Shown piece by piece: positions 37,856 through 46,582 of a stretch of DNA of 64,000 nt. The notes under the pieces were generated by a model, which searched no databases, had not been told where the DNA came from, and worked only from the letters and a program-made list of their open reading frames with translations. The stretch spans positions 23,676-87,675 of the forward strand of contig JAEUMD010000017.1 of assembly GCA_016793635.1 (NCBI GenBank). The letters are read 5' to 3'. This DNA comes from Hyphomicrobiaceae bacterium (GTDB lineage Bacteria; Pseudomonadota; Alphaproteobacteria; Rhizobiales; Hyphomicrobiaceae). The translations under genes were made by a program, and so were the position numbers. Numbering within the stretch: position 1 is the stretch's first letter; each line of letters starts with the position of its first letter.

Positions 37856-39298
37856 TCATGCGAGCCGCCTTGCGGCATCGCGCACCATCTCCAGCGTGCC
37901 GCGCCGAGCGTCTGGATAGAGGGCCGCAAGCGCCGCCGCATAGACGAGTACGCCGGCCGCAACCGAGATCGTGATCGAGGCGACGTCGGGCAGGCGCGGC
38001 AGGCTCATGACGGCAGCCGACATGACGACCGTCGCGCCGAAGAGCTTCGCCATATCCAGCGGCGGAACTGTGTAGCGATGCATGCGCCAGGCGATGGCCG
38101 ATGTCACGAGCAGACTCGCCAGCGCTCCGGCGGCAGCGCCCGTGATGCTGCCCGACAGCCCTCCGACGGCTAGCCCAACAACAGCACCGGTCAACGAGGC
38201 GGCGGCATCGAAGATGTCGTTGCCGAGCGGAATGACGGTCTGCTCGCTGAGGAGGAAGATTTGCTCGGCGAAGTGAATCCGGTACACTCGAAAGGCTCCG
38301 GCGAGGATCGACATCGGCAAGATGTTCATGGTCATGGCTTGGAACGGCTCGGCGACCGTGAGGCGGACCAGCGGACCGGCGACCAGCCACAGGCCAGCCG
38401 AGGCAGGCAGCAGGGCGGCCAGGAGCAGAACACCGTTGCGTTCGAGCTGCTGCTGTCCCGCCTCGATCCCCCGCTCGCGTGCACGCCGCATGGCGAGCGG
38501 GAAAGCGCCGGCCGTCACCAGCATCGCGGCGAACGACATGGCGCGATAGCCGAGCATCCAACCGACCGTGATGAGACCTACCGCTGCGGCGCCGGATTGC
38601 TGCTCGACAACGAACCGAAGGCCGTTGATGGCCAGCCAGATGAAAACTCCGCCGCCGAGCAACGGCAAGCCGTAGCGAATCGCGGCGCGGACCATGGCGC
38701 GGTCGAGCGCGAAAGGGTTGCGGCCAAACTCGAGCCGCAGCGCCGCGACGGCAATCGCAAGCGCTTGGGCAATCGTATAGCCCCACAGGATCGCCGAGAC
38801 GCTGCCGCCGACCACGAATGCCAGCAACGCACCGAACGCAAGGCCGAGCACGGGCCAGATGATCTGGAGAGATGTGTAGGTCAGGGTATCGTGCTCAGCT
38901 CGCGCGCGATCCGTGAGATGTGCCACCACTCCGCGGGTGACGATGTGGGCGAGGCTCGCCAGAATGACAGGCACGGTCCACGCCGTCTCGACAGCGCCCG
39001 CGAGAGCGAGCACGAGCACGATGGATGCAACCGCCGATGCCGCCAGGACCGCGAGCTCCGTGTCGAGGAACCGCCGCCGATCGGCATCCGCTCGGGTCGC
39101 GTCGTGGTAGCGCATCGTGTAGAGTGAAAACCAGAAGAGAGTAGCGGTATACGCGAGCTCCTGCGCCGCCATGACCAGCGCGAACACGCCGAGGCTCGCT
39201 GGCGACAGGAAATGCGTCCACACCAAAATCGAGACGAACTGGAAGACCGGGCCGATGACCTGAGCAGGCAGGTAGAGCAGGGTCTGTCGAAGAAGCAT
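37856..39298 (-). CDS. Wzx-like polysaccharide flippase (MOP superfamily)
   Basis: 480 residues with 12-14 predicted helices. The start LLRQTLLYLPAQVIGPVFQFVSILVWTHFLSPASLGVFALV is the classical first pair of helices of Wzx/PST proteins. The basic loop RRARERGIEAGQQQLERNG and the second half of six helices complete the MOP fold. It would flip undecaprenyl-linked repeat units across the inner membrane. Followed by a GT4 gene on the same strand, it forms a second transcription unit of the polysaccharide cluster. Confidence 0.85.
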   Translation of the reverse strand: MLLRQTLLYLPAQVIGPVFQFVSILVWTHFLSPASLGVFALVMAAQELAYTATLFWFSLYTMRYHDATRADADRRRFLDTELAVLAASAVASIVLVLALAGAVETAWTVPVILASLAHIVTRGVVAHLTDRARAEHDTLTYTSLQIIWPVLGLAFGALLAFVVGGSVSAILWGYTIAQALAIAVAALRLEFGRNPFALDRAMVRAAIRYGLPLLGGGVFIWLAINGLRFVVEQQSGAAAVGLITVGWMLGYRAMSFAAMLVTAGAFPLAMRRARERGIEAGQQQLERNGVLLLAALLPASAGLWLVAGPLVRLTVAEPFQAMTMNILPMSILAGAFRVYRIHFAEQIFLLSEQTVIPLGNDIFDAAASLTGAVVGLAVGGLSGSITGAAAGALASLLVTSAIAWRMHRYTVPPLDMAKLFGATVVMSAAVMSLPRLPDVASITISVAAGVLVYAAALAALYPDARRGTLEMVRDAARRLA

Positions 39299-39731
39299 GT
39301 GCCTCGAGGCCCTCTCGGAGCCGCAAATCGCGCAGCGTGAAACGCCAACACTACCCCGCTAGAGCATCATTCGACCGCACGCAATCGACTGACGCGACAG
39401 GCGCTAGCACGAATGACGATGCCGTGGATCGCCGGGCCGGGAGCGACAGCCTTTGCGAAGGGCGGCCGCGCCTGCGTCTCCCACTCCACAAATAGCGCAC
39501 TAGCAAGCGCCGCGCCCGCGGACCAACAGCCAAGACCGCATCCCGGCGAAGTTTGTCGGCATTCGGTTAACGCGGCACATGCGGCGCAACGGGCGCAACG
39601 TGGCGTTAACGTCTTGCGGTCCGGGGCTGCGGACCTGCCGCAAGGTTGGGTAATATGTCACCCGCCCCGCGCCACGGCGACAGCGCGCCAACGCTAAACC
39701 GGCGTGTCCCCGCCATCACCGAGTCCATTCG
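39299..39731. other. Intergenic region between divergent polysaccharide genes
   Basis: 433 bp between the flippase and the beta-propeller gene. It contains two GGTTAACG/CGTTAACG elements (about 39566 and 39604) and otherwise no supported gene. It probably carries both promoters. Confidence 0.4.
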
Positions 39732-41273
39732 ATGCGCATTGGCCTGATCGTCAGCTCGGCCGAGTTACCCAGTTGGACCGGGGTGCTGTTCGCGCACATC
39801 GCTGCGAGCGGGCAGCATGAGGTTGGCCTCGTCGCTGCACCAAGTCGGACGACGCCTAAGAGGGGGGCCGCGTCCGCCTCACTCGACCGTCTCCAGGCGC
39901 TGGAGCGCCTGGGCGCGGGGCGCCACCGGGGCTGGCTCATCGACGCCATGGCAACGCCTAGCGCGGCCGCATCGCTTCCGCACCTCTTGCACGGCGCACC
40001 CATGGACCTCGCGCTCGACCTGCTCGGCGATGGCTCGGGACAGAGCACGCCGCATTCCGCGCGAACCTTGACGCCTCTACTCGACGGAGCCCCCGTCGCC
40101 GCCGGCCTGTGGCCCGCGCTCCTTTCGCGCCGCGCTCCGGTGATCGCGGTGCACGATAGCGCAAGCGGTGCGGTCTCCACCCTCGCGCTACCTGCGCTCC
40201 ATGCGCCACATCGCCTCCTCGAAAGCGCCGACGCGGTTCTGTCCCACCTCGTCCGCTGCCTCGCCGACGCTGCGCTCTCCGTTGCTTCGACGGGAGCGCT
40301 ACCGCACTTCGCCTCGACGCCTTTGCCGCGATACGCGGCTGCGCCCGGCACGGTGTCGTTGGCCGCGATGGCGAGCTTTCTCGCGGCGCGGATGACCGCT
40401 GCGATCGCCGTGCGAGGTCAGCGGCTGTTGAAACAGGAGCCCGTCTGGCAGGTCGCGTGGCGGCGCGCCGAGACGCGCCTCCACGTCCCCCAAACGCTCG
40501 ATGCCGTCGCCTACCGGCGCGTTCCGGACGACAGCCGGCGCTATTACGCCGACCCGTTTCTCTTCGAGCACCAGGGCACCTTGCACCTGTTCGTCGAAGA
40601 GCTGCCCTCGTCGAGCGGTCGCGGCGTCATCTCTCACGTCGCGTTCGGCAACGACGGCCCAATTGGTTCGCCGACGCCTGTGCTGACCGAACCACATCAC
40701 CTTTCCTACCCGCAGGTGTTCGCGCGCGACGGCGAGGTTTGGATGCTACCCGAGGCCGCTCAATCCGGACGGCTCACGCTCTATCGCGCGGCGCCCTTTC
40801 CGTCTCGCTGGGTTCCCCACGCCACGCTGATCGCGGAGCCCCTTCATGATGCGACGCTGTTTGAGCACGGCGGCCGGCTCTGGATCACCGCCGCGACGGT
40901 CGTTGGCGCGGCTTCGTCGTGGGATACGCTGTCGATCTGGTCGGCGGAACGGCTCGCCGGACCTTGGTCACCTCATCCGAAGAACCCGGTTCTCGTCGAT
41001 GCCCGCGCCGCGCGGCCCGCCGGAGTTCCATACGTCAGCGAGGGCGTGTTGTGGCGCCCGGCCCAGGATTGCCGTCACGGCTACGGCGCAGGGCTTTCGC
41101 TCTGTCGCGTCACCGAACTCTCGCCGACGGGTTTCGCGCAAGAGATCGCCGCAACGTACCGCTTCGATTCCGCAGCGGGCTTCGGCGGCTTCCACACGAT
41201 CAACCATACGCGGGAGCTCGAGGTCATCGACCTGATTGCGCCACGCCTCCCGCGCGCGCACACGGAAACATGA
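39732..41273 (+). CDS. Formyltransferase-like plus beta-propeller protein (GINT1-N-like)
   Basis: 513 residues. The N-terminal ~230 residues start with MRIGLIVSSAELPSWTGVLFAH, reminiscent of formyltransferase/Rossmann-like domains, but lack obvious catalytic motifs. The C-terminal ~270 residues look like a five-bladed propeller of the GH43-like kind: RRYYADPFLFEHQGTLHLFVEE, SYPQVFARDGEVWMLPEA, HDATLFEHGGRLWITAA, GAGLSLCRV. This combination resembles bacterial proteins annotated with a glucosamine inositolphosphorylceramide transferase N-terminal domain. It may bind or modify the polysaccharide made by this cluster. The Asp in YADPF is the usual active-site position in GH43 propellers. Function is inferred from fold and context. 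Confidence 0.65.
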   Translation: MRIGLIVSSAELPSWTGVLFAHIAASGQHEVGLVAAPSRTTPKRGAASASLDRLQALERLGAGRHRGWLIDAMATPSAAASLPHLLHGAPMDLALDLLGDGSGQSTPHSARTLTPLLDGAPVAAGLWPALLSRRAPVIAVHDSASGAVSTLALPALHAPHRLLESADAVLSHLVRCLADAALSVASTGALPHFASTPLPRYAAAPGTVSLAAMASFLAARMTAAIAVRGQRLLKQEPVWQVAWRRAETRLHVPQTLDAVAYRRVPDDSRRYYADPFLFEHQGTLHLFVEELPSSSGRGVISHVAFGNDGPIGSPTPVLTEPHHLSYPQVFARDGEVWMLPEAAQSGRLTLYRAAPFPSRWVPHATLIAEPLHDATLFEHGGRLWITAATVVGAASSWDTLSIWSAERLAGPWSPHPKNPVLVDARAARPAGVPYVSEGVLWRPAQDCRHGYGAGLSLCRVTELSPTGFAQEIAATYRFDSAAGFGGFHTINHTRELEVIDLIAPRLPRAHTET

Positions 41274-41448
41274 CCTTCCGGCGCGGCGAACGCTTGCGAT
41301 GGAAGCGTTGACCGCTTGCATACCGACCGATCGCAACTTGGCGGGACATCGCGCGGACGGCCCGATCGTTGGCGGTTGCCGCAGCCGGGCACGAGCGCTA
41401 TGCGAAGGCTGCAACCACATCGATCCGCAATGAGACCGGGAGTGCCCC

Positions 41449-41892
41449 ATGACGCCACATCGCCTGCTCGCACTCGCCGCCTGCCTCCTGATCTCCTCGG
41501 CCGCTGTCGCCGAGCGGCGGTTGCCGCTCGCGCTTCCCATCCTCGAGCAAAGCACGGACGTGCTGGGGCAGCCGATCGTCTACCCCGAGGGGCCCGCGCG
41601 AATTTCCTCCGTTATCATCACGCTCGCGCCCGGCGCCGAAACGGGGTGGCATACCCATCCCGTCCCGCTCTATGGGCACGTGCTGGAAGGCACGCTGACG
41701 GTCGACTATGGCGAGAAAGGCATCCGGGAATTCAGGGCGGGTGAGGCACTGCTCGAGGCGGTGAATTGGCCGCACAACGGCAGCAATAGGGGCGAGGTGC
41801 CGGTGAAAATTCTCGCCGTCAGCATCGGCAGCAAGGGCCGTCCGAATTCGGCCCCGGTCACGGTTCCCTCGGCGCCGGCGGCGGCGCGATAG
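41449..41892 (+). CDS. Exported cupin-domain protein
   Basis: 147 residues. Signal peptide (MTPHRLLALAACLLISSAAVAE) then a single cupin barrel: APGAETGWHTHPVPLYGHVLEG holds the first motif with two His (the usual Glu position is not conserved), and EALLEAVNWPHNGSNRG gives the second-motif His. A metal-binding periplasmic protein of unknown substrate. It is convergent with the globin gene across a bidirectional hairpin. Confidence 0.75.
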   Translation: MTPHRLLALAACLLISSAAVAERRLPLALPILEQSTDVLGQPIVYPEGPARISSVIITLAPGAETGWHTHPVPLYGHVLEGTLTVDYGEKGIREFRAGEALLEAVNWPHNGSNRGEVPVKILAVSIGSKGRPNSAPVTVPSAPAAAR

Positions 41893-41940
41893 AGCGCCGG
41901 CAAATGCGGCGCGCTCTCCCTGCTTCCATATCAAACCTGC

Positions 41941-41975
41941 AAAGGCGGGAGAGGATCGTCCCCCTGCCCGCCTTT
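41941..41975. terminator. Bidirectional terminator hairpin between cupin and globin genes
   Basis: AAAGGCGGG (41941-41949) pairs perfectly with CCCGCCTTT (41967-41975). It separates two convergent genes, and each strand ends the stem with TTT. Confidence 0.6.
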
Positions 41976-41982
41976 GTGGAGT

Positions 41983-42447
41983 TCAGCCGAACATGCGGGC
42001 GAAGAAGCCCTTCTTTTGCGTAACCGCCGGCGGCGGCGCGACCTCGCTCGCCGCATCCGTCATCACCTTCTCGAGGGTCTGGTAGGTGGTGACCCAGGCC
42101 GCCTTGACATCCGGCGTGAAGGCATCGCCGAGACCTTTCTCCAGCGTCCAGATGAGCGCTTCGCCGACCGGCTTGTACTGCTCTGCCGTGACGCCGTAGC
42201 CGACGTGCTTGCGCCCGAGGTCCTGCACCGCCGGAATGATCTTCTCGACCTGGTGCAGATTGTTGACCGCAGTCCCGATCATGCTCATCAGCTTCATCTT
42301 CTGCTGTGACATGTCGTTCGGGAACAACGAGCGCACCTTCGGTGCAATTTCAAAGAGGCGGCCGTAGAAGAGCTCGGCGGCCTGCGGTGCGATCGGCTCG
42401 ACCAGCTTGAAGCTGTCCTGAACCAGCTTGACCTGATCTGGTGTCAT
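41983..42447 (-). CDS. Single-domain globin
   Basis: 154 residues from ATG 42447, with an AAGGAGACG ribosome-binding site. The fold is that of Vgb/flavohemoglobin-type globins: Tyr at the B10-like position in LFYGRLFE, Phe CD1 in RSLFPND, an E-helix MKLMSMIGTAV, proximal His81 in LGRKHVGYGV and a long H helix. Such globins bind O2 or NO and, with a reductase, detoxify NO or deliver O2. No flavohemoglobin reductase domain is attached. The tail after residue ~138 (APPPAVTQKKGFFARMFG) is an unusual Pro linker plus a basic-aromatic end that could touch a membrane or partner. It is last in the four-gene electron-transfer operon. Confidence 0.88.
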   Translation of the reverse strand: MTPDQVKLVQDSFKLVEPIAPQAAELFYGRLFEIAPKVRSLFPNDMSQQKMKLMSMIGTAVNNLHQVEKIIPAVQDLGRKHVGYGVTAEQYKPVGEALIWTLEKGLGDAFTPDVKAAWVTTYQTLEKVMTDAASEVAPPPAVTQKKGFFARMFG

Positions 42448-42491
42448 GAAAGTCGTCTCCTTGTATGTGCGTTCATTAGAGCCGGTTGCGA

Positions 42492-43064
42492 TCACTCGGG
42501 CATGGGAATGCGAATGACGACGCCGCCCATCACGTCTCCCATCTTGAAGTCCGTGCGCGGCGTGTCCTTGTGCTCGTTGTGGCAGCTCACGCAGGCCGGA
42601 GCGATCGCGGTGTCGGCATAGACGGCTGTGAAGTACTTCTTCCCGCCGAGCGCCTCTTCACCGTAGAAGTTCTGCCCCTTGTTGGCGGCGACGAACTCGA
42701 GCCCCTTCTTCTCCAAATCCGTGCGCGGGGCGTTCTGCTTGTTGATCGGCCATACGGAGAGCAGCGAGTAGGAGAACTTGTCGGTCTTCTCCGCCACCAT
42801 CTCGGCTCCGAAACGGAACATCTGCGCCGGCAGCGGCAGCGTCTTCTCGTCCTCGTGATGTTCGCTCGCCTTGATGACCTTCTCCTTGACGGCGAGACGG
42901 TTGACGACCTTGCGCGTGTAGACGGTGCGATCCGACTCCATCACCGAATGCAGCATGTCGGCGACATCCTTGTATTCGAGGCCTTTGGCCGTCGCGGCGG
43001 CGCCGACGAGCAGGATGCCGAGGCTCGAAATGCTGGCGATCTTGACGGGTGCAGAGATCTTCAT
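42492..43064 (-). CDS. DUF3365 (Tll0287-like) monoheme c-type protein, exported
   Basis: 190 residues from ATG 43064, preceded by AGAGGAGAAG. A signal peptide or anchor (VKIASISSLGILLVGAAATAKG) precedes a Tll0287-like sensor/heme domain. One CXXCH is present near the end in PACVSCHNEHKD, followed by FKMGDVMGGVVIRIPM, the standard ending of the family. These proteins are periplasmic and bind one heme c; roles proposed in the family are redox or gas sensing. It lies between the multiheme cytochrome and the globin and is probably a soluble partner of the multiheme protein. Confidence 0.85.
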   Translation of the reverse strand: MKISAPVKIASISSLGILLVGAAATAKGLEYKDVADMLHSVMESDRTVYTRKVVNRLAVKEKVIKASEHHEDEKTLPLPAQMFRFGAEMVAEKTDKFSYSLLSVWPINKQNAPRTDLEKKGLEFVAANKGQNFYGEEALGGKKYFTAVYADTAIAPACVSCHNEHKDTPRTDFKMGDVMGGVVIRIPMPE

Positions 43065-43098
43065 GACTTCTCCTCTTGTTGCCTGAACTTGGTGTGGA

Positions 43099-44541
43099 TC
43101 ACTCGGCCGCCTTCTCACCGCTTGCTCCCTTCCCCTCTCGCTCCTTGAGGCGGTTCATGACCCACTGGATGCTTTCGACGCGGACTGAGAGGCGTCCGGT
43201 GAAATTGCTTTCGACGAGCTTGCGGTCCGCCAACGCATCGATGGCGAAGCCGAGCCCGTGGCAGTTCATGCAGACGGAACGGATCATCTTCTCGTTCGGC
43301 CTGAGGTTGGCGTTCTGATTGTGATTGACGAGCAGGTGCTCTTCGTAGGTGTCCGGGTTCTCGTGTGTCTCGCGCGGCATGTGGCACGTCGCGCATGAGA
43401 CGCCGGTGCCCTTGCCGCCTGCCCCCGTACTCTCCGCCTCGAACAGCTTGTGATGCGGGGAGCCGATGTAAGCCTTGGTGTGCTTGTCGTCGTGGCACGA
43501 CATGCACGCCGTCACCTCGGCTTTGCGCGTGTCGAAGGCATGCGCGCCATGGCATGTATTGCAGGTGAGTTCGCGGCCCGCCGCCTTTGATTGCATCGGC
43601 AGACGGGCGAGCTCAGGCCGCATCGGCGTCAGCGGTTTGTCCTTGAAGAGGCCGAACAGGCCCTTCGACTCCGACAGGAGCCCATCGGCGAGGCGCATGC
43701 CATGGCGCCCTTGCGTGAAGGTCTTCACCTCCATCGCGTGACATGACTTGCAGGCGTTGTGGTCAGGCTTTTCGATCCACCGCGCGGCGATCGTGTCGGC
43801 GGTCTTGGCGCCGGGAGCATGACATCCCGAGCAATTGACGCCCGCCTTGGCGTGCGAGGTGGCCAGCCAGTCGGCCATGATCGCGCCGTCGCCGGCATGC
43901 CCGCTCGGAGCATCGGCGGCAGAGGCGGACGTGATCGGCTTTTTGTCGGACGCCGCAACCGGCGGTTTGGCACGGAGCGGGACCACGGCGTTGTCCGCGG
44001 TATCTTTCTCGTTAGCGTGCTTCTCCAGGAAGTCTTCGTATAGGGCCCGGTTGTCGTGGTAGTTGTGGCAACCCGCGTCTGCGCACGTCGTGAAGGCCAA
44101 GCCCTTGTGCGACGGACGTTCCGTGCCGATCTTCTCGTGACACAGAGCGCAGTAGTCGGTCGGCAGCGTCACGCCCATGTCATGGGTGACCTCCGGCCTG
44201 TGCTCGGTATGGCAGGTGACACATTCGGTAGCCGCCAGCTTCTTGAGTCGGTCGGCGTTGCGCGGGTCCGTGAACTTCTTCTTCGGGTGGCTGTCCTTCG
44301 AAGCCTTGAGGTCGTCGCCGTGACACCCGACGCAGGCCTCCTGCATTGCATCCTTGCTGGCGAACGGCTTGGTGTGACAGGCGTTGCAGGCAAGCTCGAT
44401 CTGATGGTGACCGCTCGTCGTCTTCCCGATGAGGAGATTGGCGCGCGGTGCTCCGCCGTGGAACATTCCGGCGAGCAGAATTCCCGCGCCCGCGAAGGTC
44501 ACCAATGCCCAAATTGTCCAGAGCGTCGCTGTCCGGCCCAC
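43099..44541 (-). CDS. Membrane-anchored 11-heme cytochrome c
   Basis: 480 residues. An N-terminal helix (TLWTIWALVTFAGAGILLAGM, 6-26) anchors the protein with its body in the periplasm. Heme-binding sites: CNACH (52), CVGCH (70), CVTCH (107), CALCH (131), a CX4CH variant CADAGCH (153), CSGCH (237), CKSCH (264), CNTCH (327), CMSCH (346), CATCH (383) and CMNCH (424), i.e. ten CXXCH plus one CX4CH. A ~70-residue Ala/Ser/Lys-rich linker (about 165-230) divides the protein into a five-heme and a six-heme module. Numerous extra His can supply distal ligands. It starts 10 bp after the reductase-cytochrome b fusion gene, its likely electron donor. The closest general class is the NapC/cytochrome c3-like multiheme proteins; the terminal acceptor is unknown. 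Confidence 0.9.
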   Translation of the reverse strand: MGRTATLWTIWALVTFAGAGILLAGMFHGGAPRANLLIGKTTSGHHQIELACNACHTKPFASKDAMQEACVGCHGDDLKASKDSHPKKKFTDPRNADRLKKLAATECVTCHTEHRPEVTHDMGVTLPTDYCALCHEKIGTERPSHKGLAFTTCADAGCHNYHDNRALYEDFLEKHANEKDTADNAVVPLRAKPPVAASDKKPITSASAADAPSGHAGDGAIMADWLATSHAKAGVNCSGCHAPGAKTADTIAARWIEKPDHNACKSCHAMEVKTFTQGRHGMRLADGLLSESKGLFGLFKDKPLTPMRPELARLPMQSKAAGRELTCNTCHGAHAFDTRKAEVTACMSCHDDKHTKAYIGSPHHKLFEAESTGAGGKGTGVSCATCHMPRETHENPDTYEEHLLVNHNQNANLRPNEKMIRSVCMNCHGLGFAIDALADRKLVESNFTGRLSVRVESIQWVMNRLKEREGKGASGEKAAE

Positions 44542-44551
44542 TGTCGCCCTT

Positions 44552-46582
44552 TCAGTAGAAGTAGACGCTGAGCACGTGCATCGCGAGCAGCAGCGGCAGC
44601 GGCCAGAATGCGACGAGGTGCACCCAGAAGCTCGCCGACTTGAGGCTTGCTGCTTGCGCCGCCCCGCCGCCGAGCTTGTGCTCGTTGGCGGTGGCGAGCG
44701 CCACGGCTGCGCCGCCGAGCAGCGTTGCGAGGAAACTCGCCATCAGCCAGAAATTGAGATTGCTGCCGAGGCGGAAACCTGAGTGCGCGATGAGGGCGAT
44801 GACGGCCAATGCGCCGATCAACACATGGACGATGCGCCAGATGTCATAGCTGCCGAGCCGCAAGGGCCGCACACGCTTGCGCAGTGAAAGCGCGGCGGCG
44901 AGCGTCGCCAGGGCAAGCAGCGTGTATCCGCTCACCTGCTTCCAGAAGCCGTCGAGCCACAGCGTCTCAGCCAAGCCGACGCTGGCGATGGATGGCGAGA
45001 GAGGGATGCGCGGAAGCAGCACTGTCGCGGCGGCAAGAACACCAGCAACGGCGGCCGCAACGAGCATCGGCTTTCGTCCCGCGACCGGTTCGCGAGCGGC
45101 GGCGGGGGCACCAAGCAGCTCGTCGATGTGGACCCGACACGAACCGCAGACCGTCGATGCGCCCGTGTCGCGCTTGACGTCGTCGAACGTCGCCGCGCCG
45201 AGTGAGATCGCATCGCCGATCTGGCCGCGCGTAACGCCCGTGCAATTGCAGACGGTCGCCGTGCGCGGCCACTCCCTGACACTCTTCGGCGCCTGCTCAC
45301 GCCAGATGCGTCCGCTGCGACGGAAACGGAACAGATCCCACGGATAGAGCCTGCGCCCTGAGCCGATGGCTTCCTGAACCAAATTGATCTCTGGCCAATC
45401 GCCGATGGCCATCGCACCGACGAGCCGAGATCGCTTCAGTACCAGGCAGCGGTAGATGCCGGCCTCCGCATCCTCGAATCTGACGGTGCTCACATCGGTC
45501 CGTTGGGCGATCTGCTCCACGTCGCCCATGCTGAACACGTCGACACCGATGACCTTGAGCTTGGTGGACGCAACAGTGCCGCCGTAGGTGCGCGGTGTTC
45601 CAGCGATCTGGCCAGCGACGACCAGCGCCTGCTCGAAGCCAGGGCCGATCAGGCCATGGACCGTATCGTCGAACTCGATGCATTCACCGGCCGCATAGAT
45701 GTCCGGGTCGGCGGTGCGCATCTGCGCATCGACCTTGATGCCGCGGCCGACCGGCAGGCCGATCTCTCGCGCCAGCTCTATGTTCGCGCGAATGCCGGTG
45801 CACACGATCACCGTGTCGCATTCGAGCCGGCTGCCATCCTGGAAGCTCAATCCGGTGACGCGATCCTCGCCATCGATCGACGCGACGCTGGAGAAGGTGC
45901 GGATCTTGACGCCGAGCTTCTCGATGCTGCTCGCGAGCAGGCGGCCGGCGCGCTCGTCGAGCTGGCGGGGCATCAGATGGGGGCTGTGCTCCACGACCCA
46001 GGTCTCGATGCCGCGGTTCGACATGCCGCGCGCGGCCTCGAGCCCGAGCAGGCCGCCGCCGATGACGACCGTGCGGCGCGACCGCAGCGCTCGCGCGATC
46101 AACTTTTCAACGTCGTCGACACTGCGGAATGTGAAAACGCCGGCGCGCTGGTGTCCCGGAATCGGCGGCACATGCGCGCGCGAACCGGTGCAGAACACGA
46201 GCTTGCTGTAGTCAAATTTCCGCCCGGAGCTGACCGTGACGGTGTGCGCCTCGCGATCGACGTCGACGACACTCTGATCGGAGTAGAGCAACACGCGACC
46301 CGGCCCCAGAAAGCCAAGCGGCTGCATAACCTGGCCGATCTGCGCATCGCCTGCGAGCAGCGTCGACAGTTTGACTCTATTGTAGGGCAGCCATCGCTCT
46401 GCATTGAGCAGAACGCAGTCGATCCCCGCACGCGAAAGCTCTTGAGCGGTGCGAATGCCCACCGGGCCACCGCCGATAATCACAACCTGCGCGCCGGATT
46501 GCGATTGTCGATGCCCGGACGTCGAGCCTGTCGCGGCAACGTCCGTTTCACGTTCGCTTTCGAGCGTGACATGCTTGTTCAT
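44552..46582 (-). CDS. NirB-like FAD/NAD(P)H reductase with [2Fe-2S] site fused to a di-heme b-type membrane domain
   Basis: 676 residues. FAD-binding VVIIGGGPVGIRTAQELS (33-50); NAD(P)H-binding TVVIGGGLLGLEAARGM (171-187); second FAD contact DIYAAGEC (294-301). This is the NirB/NasB N-terminal reductase type. A BFD-like [2Fe-2S] domain follows with Cys445-X-Cys447 and Cys479-X2-Cys482 (VCNCTGVTRG, CGSC). Instead of the ferredoxin-nitrite reductase half there are five hydrophobic helices (about 505-525, 550-567, 583-600, 611-630, 652-673). Two of them carry His pairs spaced 14 residues apart, His586/His600 and His655/His669, the spacing of transmembrane b-heme ligation in NarI/cytochrome b561-type bundles. 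So electrons could pass from NAD(P)H via FAD and Fe-S to two hemes b across the membrane. First gene of the operon. Confidence 0.85.
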   Translation of the reverse strand: MNKHVTLESERETDVAATGSTSGHRQSQSGAQVVIIGGGPVGIRTAQELSRAGIDCVLLNAERWLPYNRVKLSTLLAGDAQIGQVMQPLGFLGPGRVLLYSDQSVVDVDREAHTVTVSSGRKFDYSKLVFCTGSRAHVPPIPGHQRAGVFTFRSVDDVEKLIARALRSRRTVVIGGGLLGLEAARGMSNRGIETWVVEHSPHLMPRQLDERAGRLLASSIEKLGVKIRTFSSVASIDGEDRVTGLSFQDGSRLECDTVIVCTGIRANIELAREIGLPVGRGIKVDAQMRTADPDIYAAGECIEFDDTVHGLIGPGFEQALVVAGQIAGTPRTYGGTVASTKLKVIGVDVFSMGDVEQIAQRTDVSTVRFEDAEAGIYRCLVLKRSRLVGAMAIGDWPEINLVQEAIGSGRRLYPWDLFRFRRSGRIWREQAPKSVREWPRTATVCNCTGVTRGQIGDAISLGAATFDDVKRDTGASTVCGSCRVHIDELLGAPAAAREPVAGRKPMLVAAAVAGVLAAATVLLPRIPLSPSIASVGLAETLWLDGFWKQVSGYTLLALATLAAALSLRKRVRPLRLGSYDIWRIVHVLIGALAVIALIAHSGFRLGSNLNFWLMASFLATLLGGAAVALATANEHKLGGGAAQAASLKSASFWVHLVAFWPLPLLLAMHVLSVYFY

